From UMGS1975 sp959600905 (lineage in GTDB: Bacteria > Bacillota > Clostridia > Christensenellales > QAND01), in assembly GCA_959600905.1 (NCBI GenBank), contig CAUGNO010000007.1, forward strand, positions 1 to 64,000: a stretch of 64,000 nt of DNA. The letters are read 5' to 3'. Every line of letters starts with the position of its first letter. Position 1 is the stretch's first letter. A program made the translations under genes and the position numbers. Under the pieces are notes generated by a model. The model was not told the DNA's origin. It did not search any database and worked only from the letters and a program-made list of their open reading frames with translations. Below, one piece after another: positions 16,063 through 25,086 of this stretch.

Positions 16063-17520
16063 ATGAGCGAGGTACGCACACGGTTTGCGCCCAGCCCGAC
16101 GGGCTATCTGCACATCGGCGGGCTGAGAACGGCGCTGTACGGCTGGCTGTTTGCCAAAAACCACGGCGGCAAGTTTGTCTTGCGCGTCGAGGATACCGAC
16201 CAGCAGCGCTATGTGGAGGGCGCAACCGATTTGATCTATCGGACGATGAAGCAAACCGGCCTGACCTATGACGAGGGCCCGGACGTAGGCGGCCCCTATG
16301 GCCCGTATATCCAGAGTGAGCGGCGTGAAATCTACCAAAAATACGCCGACGAGCTGGTGGAAAGGGGCGGGGCGTACTACTGCTTTTGCACCAAAGAGGA
16401 GATAGAGCAGCGCCGCAAGGCCGCAGGGCACGAAGAGGGCGCGTATAAATACGACCGGAAATGCGCGGACATCCCGCTGGACCAAGCCCGCCGCCGCATT
16501 GCAAACGGCGAACCGTACGTGGTGCGCCAGCGCATCCCGGACAGCGGCACCGCCTCGTTTGACGATCTGGTCTACGGCCATATCGAGGTGGATGTGCACG
16601 AATTGGAGGATGGCATCCTATTGAAAAGCGACGGTCTGCCGACGTACAATTTTGCCAACGTCGTGGACGACAGCCTGATGCACATCACCCATATCATCCG
16701 CGGCACGGAATACCTTTCCAGCACGCCGAAGTACAATTTGATCTATCAGGCGTTTGGCTGGGATATCCCGCAGTACCTGCATCTGCCGCCCGTGATGAAG
16801 GATGCGCACAGAAAGCTGTCCAAACGGTATGGCGACGCCAGCTATGAGGATTTTATCCGCCGCGGCTTTTTAAAGGAAGCGATTTTAAACTACATCGCGC
16901 TGCTGGGCTGGAACCCCGGCACCAACCAGGAGATCTTTACCATGGAGGAGCTGGCGGCTGCTTTTGATGTCAAGGGCATTTCCAAATCGCCCGCCATCTT
17001 TGATGAAAACAAGCTGCGCTGGATGAATGCCGAGTACATCCGCCATATGGATGAGGCCGCGTTTACCGCGCACGCCGCCCCGTATTACGATGAGGTGCTG
17101 CCCACCAGCGACAGCCAAAAGCAGGTGCTGTGCCAGATCTTGCAGCAGCGGCTGGAAACCTTTGCCGAGATCCCGGACAAGATCGCGTTTTTGCGCGCGC
17201 TGCCGGAGTATGACCTGGCGATGTACTGCCATAAAAAGATGAAAACCGATTTGGAAAAATCCAAAACCGCGCTGGAAAAGGCGCAGCAGGTGCTGGGCGC
17301 GCTCCAAGATTGGCAGCAGCAGGCCATCCACGATGCGCTGCTGGGCGCGGCGGCGGAGCTGGGCCTGAAAAACGGGCAGATGCTCTGGCCGGTGCGCGTG
17401 GCCGTCACCGGCACGCAGGTGACCCCCGGCGGCGCGGTGGAGGCGGCGGTGCTCTTGGGCAAAGAGGAAACCCTGCGCCGCATACAGATCGGCTTGGAAA
17501 GGATCGGACAAAACGCATGA
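16063..17520 (+). CDS. gltX: Glutamate--tRNA ligase
   Basis: This class I synthetase charges tRNA-Glu. The HIGH equivalent is HIGG (17-20) in RFAPSPTGYLHIGG, and KLSKR is at 251-255. The helical anticodon-binding domain is C-terminal (about 330-485). I start at ATG 16063 because AAGGGG at 16050-16055 is 7 bases upstream; the in-frame ATG at 16057 is too close, and an earlier one at 16030 lies inside the nudix gene. At 485 residues it has normal length. Its last bases overlap the start of a lipoprotein gene (ATGA). Confidence 0.96.
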   Translation: MSEVRTRFAPSPTGYLHIGGLRTALYGWLFAKNHGGKFVLRVEDTDQQRYVEGATDLIYRTMKQTGLTYDEGPDVGGPYGPYIQSERREIYQKYADELVERGGAYYCFCTKEEIEQRRKAAGHEEGAYKYDRKCADIPLDQARRRIANGEPYVVRQRIPDSGTASFDDLVYGHIEVDVHELEDGILLKSDGLPTYNFANVVDDSLMHITHIIRGTEYLSSTPKYNLIYQAFGWDIPQYLHLPPVMKDAHRKLSKRYGDASYEDFIRRGFLKEAILNYIALLGWNPGTNQEIFTMEELAAAFDVKGISKSPAIFDENKLRWMNAEYIRHMDEAAFTAHAAPYYDEVLPTSDSQKQVLCQILQQRLETFAEIPDKIAFLRALPEYDLAMYCHKKMKTDLEKSKTALEKAQQVLGALQDWQQQAIHDALLGAAAELGLKNGQMLWPVRVAVTGTQVTPGGAVEAAVLLGKEETLRRIQIGLERIGQNA

Positions 17521-18122
17521 AACGATTGAAAACAACGCTGTCCCTGCTGCTGGCCGCGCTGCTGCTGGCAGGCTGCGGCGGGGGCGTGGCAATGCAGCAG
17601 GTGGACGCCGGCAACTACGTGGTGGAAATGCCGGGCGAGGTGAACAAGACCACCCAGAGCATTCCAATCGAAATCGAGGAAATCAACCTTTCCTCCAGCT
17701 TTACGCTGACCACCACCGAAACCGTGGACTATACCGAAGGCGCCACCTATACCGCCGTAGAGGCGGACTGGGCCCAGCTCGTGCAGGATTACAAAACGGC
17801 CTGGGAGGCGGCCGGGCATACCTATGACCAGGACAAGCTGTTTACCGCGCTTTTGCAAAATATGCTGAATACCCTTTTGGCCGGCGCCATTTACGAGCCT
17901 GCGGTCAACGATACCATCCAGAACCGCGCTTGTATCCGGTATAAGTTTACCCTGCCGCCGGATGAGGACGAGGCGGAGCCGCTGCCCAGCAAAACGCGGC
18001 GCGGCGAATATGTCGTCTTTATGAACGAGCAGTCCGCCTATGTGCTGGTGTATGTAGCGGAGGAGGACGGCTACAACGAGCATACCATGGAAAACTTTTT
18101 CCAATCCATCCGCTTCAAATGA
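17517..18122 (+). CDS. Lipoprotein of unknown function, coupled to gltX
   Basis: The 201-residue product has a short lipoprotein signal peptide (LSLLLAALLLAGCGGG, lipidated Cys about residue 18) and no recognisable domain. The start is set by the ATGA overlap with gltX. The C-terminal YVVFMNEQSAYVLVYVAEED and ENFFQSIRFK segments resemble the end of several small secreted Clostridia proteins in which a beta strand reports a fitted value, and the lipoprotein at 18225 ends similarly (ISYFDDDALETFLACF). The two may be distant paralogues. Function unknown. Confidence 0.8.
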   Translation: MKRLKTTLSLLLAALLLAGCGGGVAMQQVDAGNYVVEMPGEVNKTTQSIPIEIEEINLSSSFTLTTTETVDYTEGATYTAVEADWAQLVQDYKTAWEAAGHTYDQDKLFTALLQNMLNTLLAGAIYEPAVNDTIQNRACIRYKFTLPPDEDEAEPLPSKTRRGEYVVFMNEQSAYVLVYVAEEDGYNEHTMENFFQSIRFK

Positions 18123-18126
18123 TGCG

Positions 18127-18154
18127 AAAACAGGGCCTTTCGGCCCTGTTTTTT
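18127..18154 (+). terminator. Terminator of the glnS-gltX operon
   Basis: The hairpin ACAGGGCC-TTTC-GGCCCTGT with a following T-run lies directly after the lipoprotein stop codon. Confidence 0.9.
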
Positions 18155-18224
18155 GTGCGCATCGGGCAAGTGCGCATGGTATACTATGCTGTGATAGATA
18201 GCAGGGAAAAGGAGAGGATACATC

Positions 18225-18917
18225 ATGAACCATACCAAAAAGATGGCGGCCGGTCTTTTGGCGCTGTTGCTGGCAGGCGGTGTGCTGGCAGGCTGCGGCG
18301 GACAAAGCCGCGAAGATGCCATTGATGCGCTGACAAACACCGAAACACCCACCGCCGCTGCCAAGGCAACGCCCACCGCCAACGCAGAGGACGAGTTTGA
18401 AGCGGGCGTTTGTACGGATTCGGAATATACCAATGCCTGGATCGGCTTAAAGTTTACTGCAACGGACGATATGACCATGCAGACCAAAGAGCAGATCCAA
18501 GATTCTCAAGAGGCGGGGGCGGATCTTTTGCAGATGGAACAGAGCGGCAGCGCCAATATGGTTACGGAAATGGCAGCGGTTACGCCGGAGGGGAACAACA
18601 TCAATATTTCCGCCGTTAAAGACCCCAGCGGGGTCATAACCCCCTCGGTATACGTCCGCCAGATGGAAAATGTGCTGGAAGCGCAGACCGGGGAAAACGT
18701 ATCCTACGAGTTTGACGAGCCTTCGCAGCGCACCGTGGCCGGCGTAGAGTTTGAAACGCTGGATCTTCGCTGTACGTTAGAGCAAAACGGACGGGAATTT
18801 ACCATGAACCAGACCATGCTGGTGTGTAAAAAGGGAGATTGGCTGTATCAAATCGTCATCAGCTATTTTGACGACGATGCGCTGGAAACCTTCCTGGCAT
18901 GCTTTTCAGCCGCCTGA
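18225..18917 (+). CDS. Lipoprotein of unknown function
   Basis: The 230-residue product has a lipobox (LLLAGGVLAGCGGQ, Cys about residue 24), an Ala/Thr/Pro-rich linker (TPTAAAKATPTANAED) and a soluble domain of about 170 residues with no known motif. A TATACT -10 box is at 18180-18185 but no good -35 box was found. AAGGAGAGG precedes the ATG. It is monocistronic between two terminators. Possibly a distant relative of the preceding lipoprotein (both end in a short hydrophobic strand and helix). Confidence 0.8.
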   Translation: MNHTKKMAAGLLALLLAGGVLAGCGGQSREDAIDALTNTETPTAAAKATPTANAEDEFEAGVCTDSEYTNAWIGLKFTATDDMTMQTKEQIQDSQEAGADLLQMEQSGSANMVTEMAAVTPEGNNINISAVKDPSGVITPSVYVRQMENVLEAQTGENVSYEFDEPSQRTVAGVEFETLDLRCTLEQNGREFTMNQTMLVCKKGDWLYQIVISYFDDDALETFLACFSAA

Positions 18918-18925
18918 CGGCAAAG

Positions 18926-18953
18926 AAAAAGAGCGGAACTTCCGCTCTTTTTT
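18926..18953. terminator. Bidirectional terminator between convergent genes
   Basis: The hairpin AAGAGCGGA-ACT-TCCGCTCTT has T-runs on both sides and lies between the lipoprotein gene (+) and the methyltransferase gene (-). Confidence 0.85.
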
Positions 18954-18956
18954 GGT

Positions 18957-19688
18957 TTACGGCTTTTGCGCGCAGACGATGAGCATCATCGGGCGGCGCA
19001 GCTCGTCGCGCATGCCGGGCGTATCCAGCATCTCTTCGGGCGGCTGCGGCTCCACCACATGGCGCAGCGCAAACCCGCAGGAAAGCAGCCCTTCCAGATA
19101 CGCGGTGAGCGTGCGGTGGTATTTTCGTACCGGCTCACCCAAAAATACGGCATCGCGCGGCCCCTGGCAAAAGTAATGGTCTACGGGAAAATGCCGGATG
19201 CGCCCGGATTCGTCGTAGTCCCAGTCCTGCGGGCCCTGGGCGGTAAACACCGGGTGCTCGGCGGAAAAGACAAACCACCCGCCCGGCGCAGTCATGGCAT
19301 ACACCCGCCGCGCCACCGCCTCAAAATCCGCCACATAATGCAGCGCCAGCGAGCTGAGCACGATGTCAAAGCTGCCGTCCGGAAACGCAACGTCCTCTAT
19401 CGCCCCCTGCCGGTACTGCACCTGCGGGCGGGCGTTTTTTGCCCGCGCGGTTTCCAGCATTTTGGCGGATAGGTCCACCCCGACAACCGACGCTGCGCCC
19501 TGGTCGGCGGCAAAGGCGCAGTGCCACCCGTAGCCGCAGCCGAGATCCAGCACGCGCCGGCCTGCAAACGCCGGCAGCAGCGGGGCCAGGGTGGGCCATT
19601 CGCCCGCGCCGTTTAGCCCCTGCTCCGAACGGCTCATATGGCTGTATTTTTCAAAAAAACGCGGGTCGTCATACTTGTTTTCCTTCAT
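18957..19688 (-). CDS. Class I SAM-dependent methyltransferase
   Basis: The 243-residue protein has a Rossmann methyltransferase fold. The SAM-binding motif I is VLDLGCGYGWH (about residues 46-56), the acidic motif is VGVDLSAKML, and motif IV-like DIVLSSLALHYV and post-motif MTAPGGWFVFS follow. It resembles the Methyltransf_11/UbiE-like small-molecule enzymes. The substrate is unknown. An EamA exporter gene lies 17 bases upstream on the same strand, so the two may be cotranscribed. Confidence 0.9.
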   Translation of the reverse strand: MKENKYDDPRFFEKYSHMSRSEQGLNGAGEWPTLAPLLPAFAGRRVLDLGCGYGWHCAFAADQGAASVVGVDLSAKMLETARAKNARPQVQYRQGAIEDVAFPDGSFDIVLSSLALHYVADFEAVARRVYAMTAPGGWFVFSAEHPVFTAQGPQDWDYDESGRIRHFPVDHYFCQGPRDAVFLGEPVRKYHRTLTAYLEGLLSCGFALRHVVEPQPPEEMLDTPGMRDELRRPMMLIVCAQKP

Positions 19689-19705
19689 CTAAAGCCCCCC
19701 ATGCG

Positions 19706-20623
19706 CTAGGCCAATTTTGCCTTTTCATCCTGCCAGATATAGAGGAATAGGCCCAAAAGCACGATGAGCCCGCCGATGATCACCTGAAGATTGGGCACTT
19801 CGCCCAGGAAAAAATAGCAGGTGATGGCAGAGGCCAGCGGATTGGCCAGCGAAATGATGCTGACCGTCGCGGGCTTTAGCGTGCCCAGTGCCCAAATGGG
19901 GATGATGAGCCCCAAAAACGTATTGCAAAACGTGATGCCCAGCACCAGCGCCCACAATTTCGGCGTATACGGGAACAGCGGCGCGCCGGTTACCAGGCAA
20001 AAGCCGATGAAGATCACGGTGCAAACCGCAAACTGCACCCCCATCAAAAGCGCGGTGGGCACGGGGTGCGCGCCGGTGCGCAGGTCGCGGCTGATGAACA
20101 GCGATACGGTATAATCCAGCGCGGCGGTGAGCATCAGCACGATGCTCAGCGGGTTGGCGCCGCCGCTGCCGCCGGACAGCGAGACGATGAGCAGCCCGCA
20201 CAGCGTAACCCCCAGCCCGCAGGCCACCTTGAACGGCACCTTTTCATGGTAGATCAGCACGCTGGCCGCCAGCACGAACAGCGGGGAGGAGTTGCCCAAA
20301 ATATTGACGACAAACGTGTTGGTGCCGCGCAGGGCATACGCCCACAGCAATAGCTCAATGGCGCGCAGCACGCCCAGCACCGCCATGCGCGCCACAACGC
20401 TGCGCTTGGATAAAAACCCGCGGCTCTCCGCCCGGCGTGGCTGGGTGGAAAAGGAAAAGAGCAGCAGCCCCGCGCCTACGATGAGAAAGCGCACCATCAT
20501 CGTGGTGATGGGCTGCATGCCCGCCGCCAGGCAGGGCTTATACATCGGGGAGAGCAGCGAGCTGCAAACAACATACAGCGCCATGGCTGCGTACGCCATG
20601 GCATGGCTTTTGGGAACTGACAA
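19706..20623 (-). CDS. EamA/DMT-family exporter
   Basis: The roughly 305-residue membrane protein has about ten hydrophobic helices arranged as two five-helix EamA units, typical of the drug/metabolite transporter superfamily (nucleotide, amino acid or metabolite efflux). The translation start is probably TTG at 20623: an AGGAGGG site (20631-20637) is 7 bases away, against 4 for the TTG at 20626. The first ATG is nine codons further in. The substrate cannot be deduced; the downstream methyltransferase could modify or detoxify the same compound (speculative). Confidence 0.87.
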   Translation of the reverse strand: MSVPKSHAMAYAAMALYVVCSSLLSPMYKPCLAAGMQPITTMMVRFLIVGAGLLLFSFSTQPRRAESRGFLSKRSVVARMAVLGVLRAIELLLWAYALRGTNTFVVNILGNSSPLFVLAASVLIYHEKVPFKVACGLGVTLCGLLIVSLSGGSGGANPLSIVLMLTAALDYTVSLFISRDLRTGAHPVPTALLMGVQFAVCTVIFIGFCLVTGAPLFPYTPKLWALVLGITFCNTFLGLIIPIWALGTLKPATVSIISLANPLASAITCYFFLGEVPNLQVIIGGLIVLLGLFLYIWQDEKAKLA

Positions 20624-20771
20624 CAAAAACCCCTCCTATTTGCCTGCCGCAGCCGGCAACGGCCCGGCAGAAAATTCAACCACTTGAAACGAACCATAAA
20701 ACAATCGACAAAAGAGATGAAAATGAAAAAACGTTACCCCTAGCATACCAGCCGGCGCGGAAAATTTCAAT

Positions 20772-20795
20772 GAAAAAGCGGCCCAAGGGCCGCTG
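20772..20795 (-). terminator. Terminator of the M42 peptidase gene
   Basis: On the minus strand the perfect hairpin AGCGGCCC-TT-GGGCCGCT is followed by TTTTT, just after the stop codon. Confidence 0.8.
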
Positions 20796-20805
20796 TTCTG
20801 CCGGG

Positions 20806-21843
20806 TTATCCCAGCGCTGCATAAAGCGCGATCAAGCGCAGCGTCGCCATCAGCGCGTCGATGTGGGTGCGCTCCATGCCGTGCGAGGCATGCACGCCCG
20901 GGCCGATGAGCGCGCAGCGCGTATCGCACCCGGCAGACAGCGCCACCGACGCATCCGAGCTGTAATGCGGGTAAATATCCACCGCAAAGGGCAGCTGGTG
21001 CTGGGTGGCCAGGCCGATCAGCCGCCCGGTCATCTCATAGTCGTAAGGGCCGGAGGTATCCTTGGCGCAGATGGAAACCTGGCGCTCCGTACAGGCAAGA
21101 TCCTCTCCTACACAGCCCATATCCACACATAAAAGCTCGTCGTAGCTGGCAAACGCCGCCGCGCCATGGCCCACTTCCTCATGAACGGTAAAGATGATGT
21201 CGGTATCATACTGCGGATAGATCTCCTGCTGCACCATATGGCGCAATAAGGCCATCAGGCAGGCGGCGCTGGCTTTATCATCCAAAAAGCGGGATTTGAT
21301 ATAGCCGCTGTCCGTGACCACGGTTTTGGGGTCCAGGCAGAGATAATCGCCCGTCATGATGCCGAGCGCCGCCGCGTCCGCCGGGCTGTGCAAAGCCTCA
21401 TCCAAGCGCACGGCCATGTTCTTTTCATCGCGCGGGCGGGTGGCGGCGTCATCAAACACATGGGCGGCAGGGGATAGCGACAGCACCGTGCCGGTATACG
21501 CCTTTTTGCTGCGGGTATACAGCGTGCAGTAGGCGCCGTCCAGCGTGGGCAAAAGCGAGCCGCCGACGCGCACAAAGCGCAGCAGGCCGTCCTCGGCCAC
21601 AGAGCGCACCATCAGCCCTAGGGTGTCGATATGCGCGCACATCGACACATGCTTTTCGCTGCTGCGCCCCTTGACAGGCACGATGACGTTCCCCTTGTTG
21701 CTTCTGTGCGGAATATAGCCGAAGCGCTCGGCCTCCCGGGCCACCAGCTGCGCCGCGTTTTCGGTGTAGCCGCTGGGGCTGTGGGTGTGTAAAAGCCGTA
21801 CTAGGAAATCCAATAGATAGGTTTGGTCTGACATATGATCCAT
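20806..21843 (-). CDS. M42-family metallopeptidase (glutamyl aminopeptidase-like)
   Basis: The 345-residue cytosolic enzyme has the M42 zinc ligands in order: AHID (70-73), the bridging Asp in RFLDDKASA, HEEVGHGAA with the catalytic and ligand Glu, CVDMG, and the final His in HASHGMERTH. M42 enzymes form large tetrahedral aminopeptidase particles that finish peptide degradation. The frame extends to 21879, but the ATG at 21843 has a run of G (AAAGGGGGG) at proper distance and is the likely start. Monocistronic. The specificity (glutamyl or broader) is not clear. Confidence 0.9.
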   Translation of the reverse strand: MDHMSDQTYLLDFLVRLLHTHSPSGYTENAAQLVAREAERFGYIPHRSNKGNVIVPVKGRSSEKHVSMCAHIDTLGLMVRSVAEDGLLRFVRVGGSLLPTLDGAYCTLYTRSKKAYTGTVLSLSPAAHVFDDAATRPRDEKNMAVRLDEALHSPADAAALGIMTGDYLCLDPKTVVTDSGYIKSRFLDDKASAACLMALLRHMVQQEIYPQYDTDIIFTVHEEVGHGAAAFASYDELLCVDMGCVGEDLACTERQVSICAKDTSGPYDYEMTGRLIGLATQHQLPFAVDIYPHYSSDASVALSAGCDTRCALIGPGVHASHGMERTHIDALMATLRLIALYAALG

Positions 21844-21912
21844 AGCAAAGACCCCCCTTTCAAAGCGTACCCCCTTCATACCGCAAACCAGAGCAGAAAA
21901 ATAGAGCCGCGC

Positions 21913-21948
21913 AAAAAAAGCGCAGCCCGGGGGCGCGCTTTTTTTTTA
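21913..21948 (-). terminator. Terminator of the esterase gene
   Basis: On the minus strand the hairpin AGCGC...GCGCT is followed by seven T, at the stop codon of the esterase gene. The loop is GC-rich (CCCCCGGG). Confidence 0.65.
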
Positions 21949-21951
21949 ACT

Positions 21952-22932
21952 TCAACGATGGCTGGGGGCAGGGCAGGGCCGGTCCGTACGGCACAGCCAG
22001 CCCACCGAAGCGTCCATGGCGATGCGGCAGGCGTTGGTATCGTTCAGCGCGTTGAGCATGACAAAATCGTGGATCGTGCCGCTGACAACAAGCCGGGTAA
22101 CGCTGACGCCCGCCTGGCAAAGGCGCCGGGCATAGGCCGCGCCGTCGTCCCTTAGCACATCCGCTTCGCCGTTGACGATCATGGTGCGCGGCAGGCCGGA
22201 TAGCAGGCCCAGCGGCGCGCGCAGCGGAGAGGCAGTGTATTCGCAGCCCTGGCCAGGGGCGGCCAGATACTGCCGCCAGAACCATTGCATGCCCGCCCGG
22301 TAGAGCGAATAGCCGCAGGCAAAGGCATGGTAGGAGGGCGTATCAAAGGCAAAGTTTGTCACGGGATAATACAGCAGCTGGCTGTCGATGGCAGGGCCGC
22401 CGCGCTGCAAAGCCAGCAGGGCCAGCACCGTAGCCAGGTTGCCGCCTGCGCTGTCTCCCGCCACGGATAGGGGGCCGGGCTTACAGCCAAGGCCGGCCTG
22501 CTGCAAGAGTACGGGCAGCTGGCACAGCACGGCATAGCATTGCTCCAGCGCGGTGGGGTATTTGGCCTCCGGCGAAAGGCTGTATTCCGGAAACACCACC
22601 AGCCGGCCGGTGCGCGCGGCCAATTCACACACCAGCTTTTTATGCGTGTGCAGGCTTCCGAATACCCAGCCGCCCCCATGTATGTAGAAAATGACGCCGC
22701 TGGGCCGGCAAGGGGCCTTGGGGGCGATCAGCGCCGTAGGGACTCTGCCCCAGCGCCCGGTATCCACCGTGACATGAGAAATATCGGCCGGGTACAGGCA
22801 CACGGGCGCATCCTGCGCGGCGCTGAGCGCTGCGCGCCCCAGCGCAGGCGGCAGCTGGAAGGGCAAGGGCGGCCGGGCGTTTTCCGCTGAGATTTGCCGG
22901 GCCTCCTTTTCCAAAAAAATGCATTGGTTCAT
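21952..22932 (-). CDS. HSL-family alpha/beta-hydrolase (acetyl esterase-like)
   Basis: The 326-residue protein belongs to the hormone-sensitive-lipase branch of alpha/beta hydrolases. The oxyanion motif is YIHGGGW, the nucleophile is Ser in GDSAGGN, the acid is Asp in NGEADVLRDDG, and the His is in GTIHDF. It probably hydrolyses short-chain acyl esters. The frame starts at 22959 but the ATG at 22932 is chosen because AAAGGGG lies 8 bases upstream. No signal peptide, so cytosolic. Monocistronic. Confidence 0.9.
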   Translation of the reverse strand: MNQCIFLEKEARQISAENARPPLPFQLPPALGRAALSAAQDAPVCLYPADISHVTVDTGRWGRVPTALIAPKAPCRPSGVIFYIHGGGWVFGSLHTHKKLVCELAARTGRLVVFPEYSLSPEAKYPTALEQCYAVLCQLPVLLQQAGLGCKPGPLSVAGDSAGGNLATVLALLALQRGGPAIDSQLLYYPVTNFAFDTPSYHAFACGYSLYRAGMQWFWRQYLAAPGQGCEYTASPLRAPLGLLSGLPRTMIVNGEADVLRDDGAAYARRLCQAGVSVTRLVVSGTIHDFVMLNALNDTNACRIAMDASVGWLCRTDRPCPAPSHR

Positions 22933-23027
22933 AGGGCTTCCCCTTTCTGTATTAGGCATATATACATTGGTTCGTATCGTTCCGCCTATACCCTATGCGC
23001 ACCCGCCGCAGGGGGTGAAAGGCAAAC

Positions 23028-23061
23028 AAAAAGGCCGCGCATCATCGATGCGCAGCCTTTT
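23028..23061 (-). terminator. Terminator of the M23 peptidase gene
   Basis: A long hairpin (GCGCATC/GATGCGC flanked by AAGGC/GCCTT) has T-runs on both sides and lies 15 bases beyond the stop codon. Confidence 0.85.
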
Positions 23062-23075
23062 GCATGCTGGGGTGC

Positions 23076-24245
23076 TTATGGCAGATAGGTCATCGGGTTT
23101 TTCGCCGATCCGTTGTAGCGGATCTCAAAGTGCACATGCGGCCCGGTGCTCCGCCCCGTGTTGCCGGACAGCGCAATGGTCTGGCCCTTGGAAACCTTTT
23201 GGCCTACCTTTACCTTTACGCAGCTGTTGTGCGCATAGCGCGTCACCCACCCGTTGCCGTGGTTGATCTCTACCAGTATGCCGTAATCGCCGGCGCTGCC
23301 CGCGCGCGTCACCGTACCGGCCGCCGAGGCCTTCACGGCGCTGCCGATGGGCTTGCCGATGTCTATGCCGGCATGCAGCCTGCCATCCCGCGTGCCATAC
23401 GGGGAGGTGATGCGGCCGCTGACCGGCCAGCCAAACGAGGGCGCCCCCTTGATGGCGCTGCCGTTGTTATTGTTGTTATTGTTGCTGGTCTTGTTTTTCG
23501 TTCCCACCAGCACGACCTTGTCCACCGGCTCTTTCACGGTCTTGAATTCGCCCTCTTTGCGTGCCGTTTCCTGCCCGTTTAGGTAGGTGATGGTCGTGGT
23601 CTTGCGGCGTAGGCCCTCTTCGCCCTGCGTTGTGGTCTTGGTGGAGCCTTTGACCAGGCTGCTGTCGTTTTTCTTTACCGTTTCAAAGGGGATGGCTTCC
23701 TCCTCTGTCTTTTCCACCGTGCATTTGACATTCAGCGCCTTTTCGGTGCAAAGCACCATCGTGGCCTCTTCCTGCCCCAGCACGGAGGAGCCTTCGGCAT
23801 ACGGCGTTACCTCTACCTTGTCCACAAATTCCGCCTTGCCGTTTTCCACGGTCTGGGAGGAGAGCACGCTTGTCAGCACGGCCTGCGCGGCCTGCTCGTC
23901 GGCCACGGATACCGCGGGCGTGCCGTTGACGGTGATGGTCACCTGGCCCTCGGCCTCGGCCGTGCCGGCCGAAGCGGAGATGGGCGCCATCGCCTTTGCC
24001 ACCTCTTCCGCGTTGGGATCTATGATTTCCAGCTGGCCCTGGGCGATGCCCTCATCCGCATTGGCGGCCGGGCGCAGCGCGATCAAAAGCCCTGTACTTG
24101 CCACAAAACAGCAAGCAAGCCCGCTGGCCACCCAGAGCAGCAAGCGGTTCTTCCGGCCGGGGGCCGGGGCCGTGCGGGCCGGGCGCTGGGCCGTCTGCCT
24201 GCGGGAAGGAAACGCCGCAGGCGGGGTTTGTTTGCAATCCTTCAT
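23076..24245 (-). CDS. G5-domain M23 cell-wall endopeptidase
   Basis: The 389-residue protein has an N-terminal membrane anchor (about residues 31-55), a low-complexity and coiled region, a G5 domain (about 190-265: VEKTEEEAIPFETVK ... LNGQETARKEGEF), an Asn-rich linker (NNNNNNN) and a C-terminal M23 lysostaphin-like domain. The zinc and catalytic motifs are HAGIDIG and GPHVHFEIR. It should cut peptidoglycan peptide cross-links at the surface, as in cell separation or growth. The ATG at 24245 with GAGGTG is preferred over an upstream frame extension to 24302. Monocistronic. Confidence 0.92.
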   Translation of the reverse strand: MKDCKQTPPAAFPSRRQTAQRPARTAPAPGRKNRLLLWVASGLACCFVASTGLLIALRPAANADEGIAQGQLEIIDPNAEEVAKAMAPISASAGTAEAEGQVTITVNGTPAVSVADEQAAQAVLTSVLSSQTVENGKAEFVDKVEVTPYAEGSSVLGQEEATMVLCTEKALNVKCTVEKTEEEAIPFETVKKNDSSLVKGSTKTTTQGEEGLRRKTTTITYLNGQETARKEGEFKTVKEPVDKVVLVGTKNKTSNNNNNNNGSAIKGAPSFGWPVSGRITSPYGTRDGRLHAGIDIGKPIGSAVKASAAGTVTRAGSAGDYGILVEINHGNGWVTRYAHNSCVKVKVGQKVSKGQTIALSGNTGRSTGPHVHFEIRYNGSAKNPMTYLP

Positions 24246-24540
24246 CTGTAAAAAACACCTCGTGAAGATATTGTGACATTTTTTTACGGCAAAATCAAGC
24301 AAATATTACGAATTTATGAAGAATAAACGAATTTTAAGCGGGATTTCTGTTCATTATGGCGCATATTTGTCCAAAGCAAGGGGGGAAAAGGGCGCTTTGC
24401 GGCAGCAAGAGCGCCGGGATGCAGAAAAAGCAGGCCGTGCGCCCAAAGGGCGGGAAAAGGCATTTCTTTTTTGCCGCGGATAGGGTATAATAAGAATATA
24501 AAAACAGAGGATACTTCCGCACAAAAGGGAGGCAGTTGGT

Positions 24541-24876
24541 ATGAGTATGAAATTGGTCATTGCCATTGTGCAAAACGAAGATAACCAGAAGCTGAACAAT
24601 GCCCTGGTCAAAGAGGGCTTTCGGTCTACGCGCCTGGCCACAAGCGGCGGCTTTTTGCGCACGGGCAATACGACGGTGATGATCGGCGTGGAGGAAAGCA
24701 AGCTCGAAGAGGTGCTCGGCATCATCGAATCGGTGTGCAAGGCGCGCAAGCAGACGGTATCCGCAGTGGCGCCGTCGGTGGATACCACCGGGTTTTACAT
24801 CCCCTATCCCGTCGAGGTCTCGGTGGGCGGGGCCACGGTGTTTATCCTGGATGTAGAGCAGTTTAGGAGAATGTAA
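24541..24876 (+). CDS. darA: Cyclic-di-AMP receptor (DarA/YaaQ, PII-like)
   Basis: The 111-residue protein matches the PII-like c-di-AMP receptors DarA/PstA of Firmicutes: KLVIAIVQNED at the N-terminus, the TRLATSGGFLRTGNTT loop and GGATVFILDVEQFRRM at the end, at the usual length. It is a trimeric cytosolic signal protein; its downstream partner is unresolved in most species. GGGAGG lies upstream of the ATG and a TATAAT box is at 24486-24491 without a clear -35 box. In many Firmicutes it is near holB or tmk; here it is isolated between a peptidase and a sugar operon. Confidence 0.95.
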   Translation: MSMKLVIAIVQNEDNQKLNNALVKEGFRSTRLATSGGFLRTGNTTVMIGVEESKLEEVLGIIESVCKARKQTVSAVAPSVDTTGFYIPYPVEVSVGGATVFILDVEQFRRM

Positions 24877-24886
24877 CGCCTATGCG

Positions 24887-24914
24887 AAAGGGAGCCTTTT
24901 CGGCTCCTTTTTTT
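24887..24914 (+). terminator. Terminator of the DarA gene
   Basis: The hairpin AGGGAGCC-TTTTC-GGCTCCT is followed by T7, 10 bases after the stop codon. Confidence 0.85.
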
Positions 24915-25086
24915 GTGGGCCGGTGTTTTGCGGAAAGCAGGCGCCCAGCCGGACGGGAAAAGGCAGAAATTGATGCGCGGCGCGGCGGAGAATATGGTAA
25001 AATGAGTACGGCCATAAGAAAACCAAATGGATATAAGGGAACATACAAGGAACCCCGCTGCGGGGCGGGGTGAAAGGAGAGAAACG

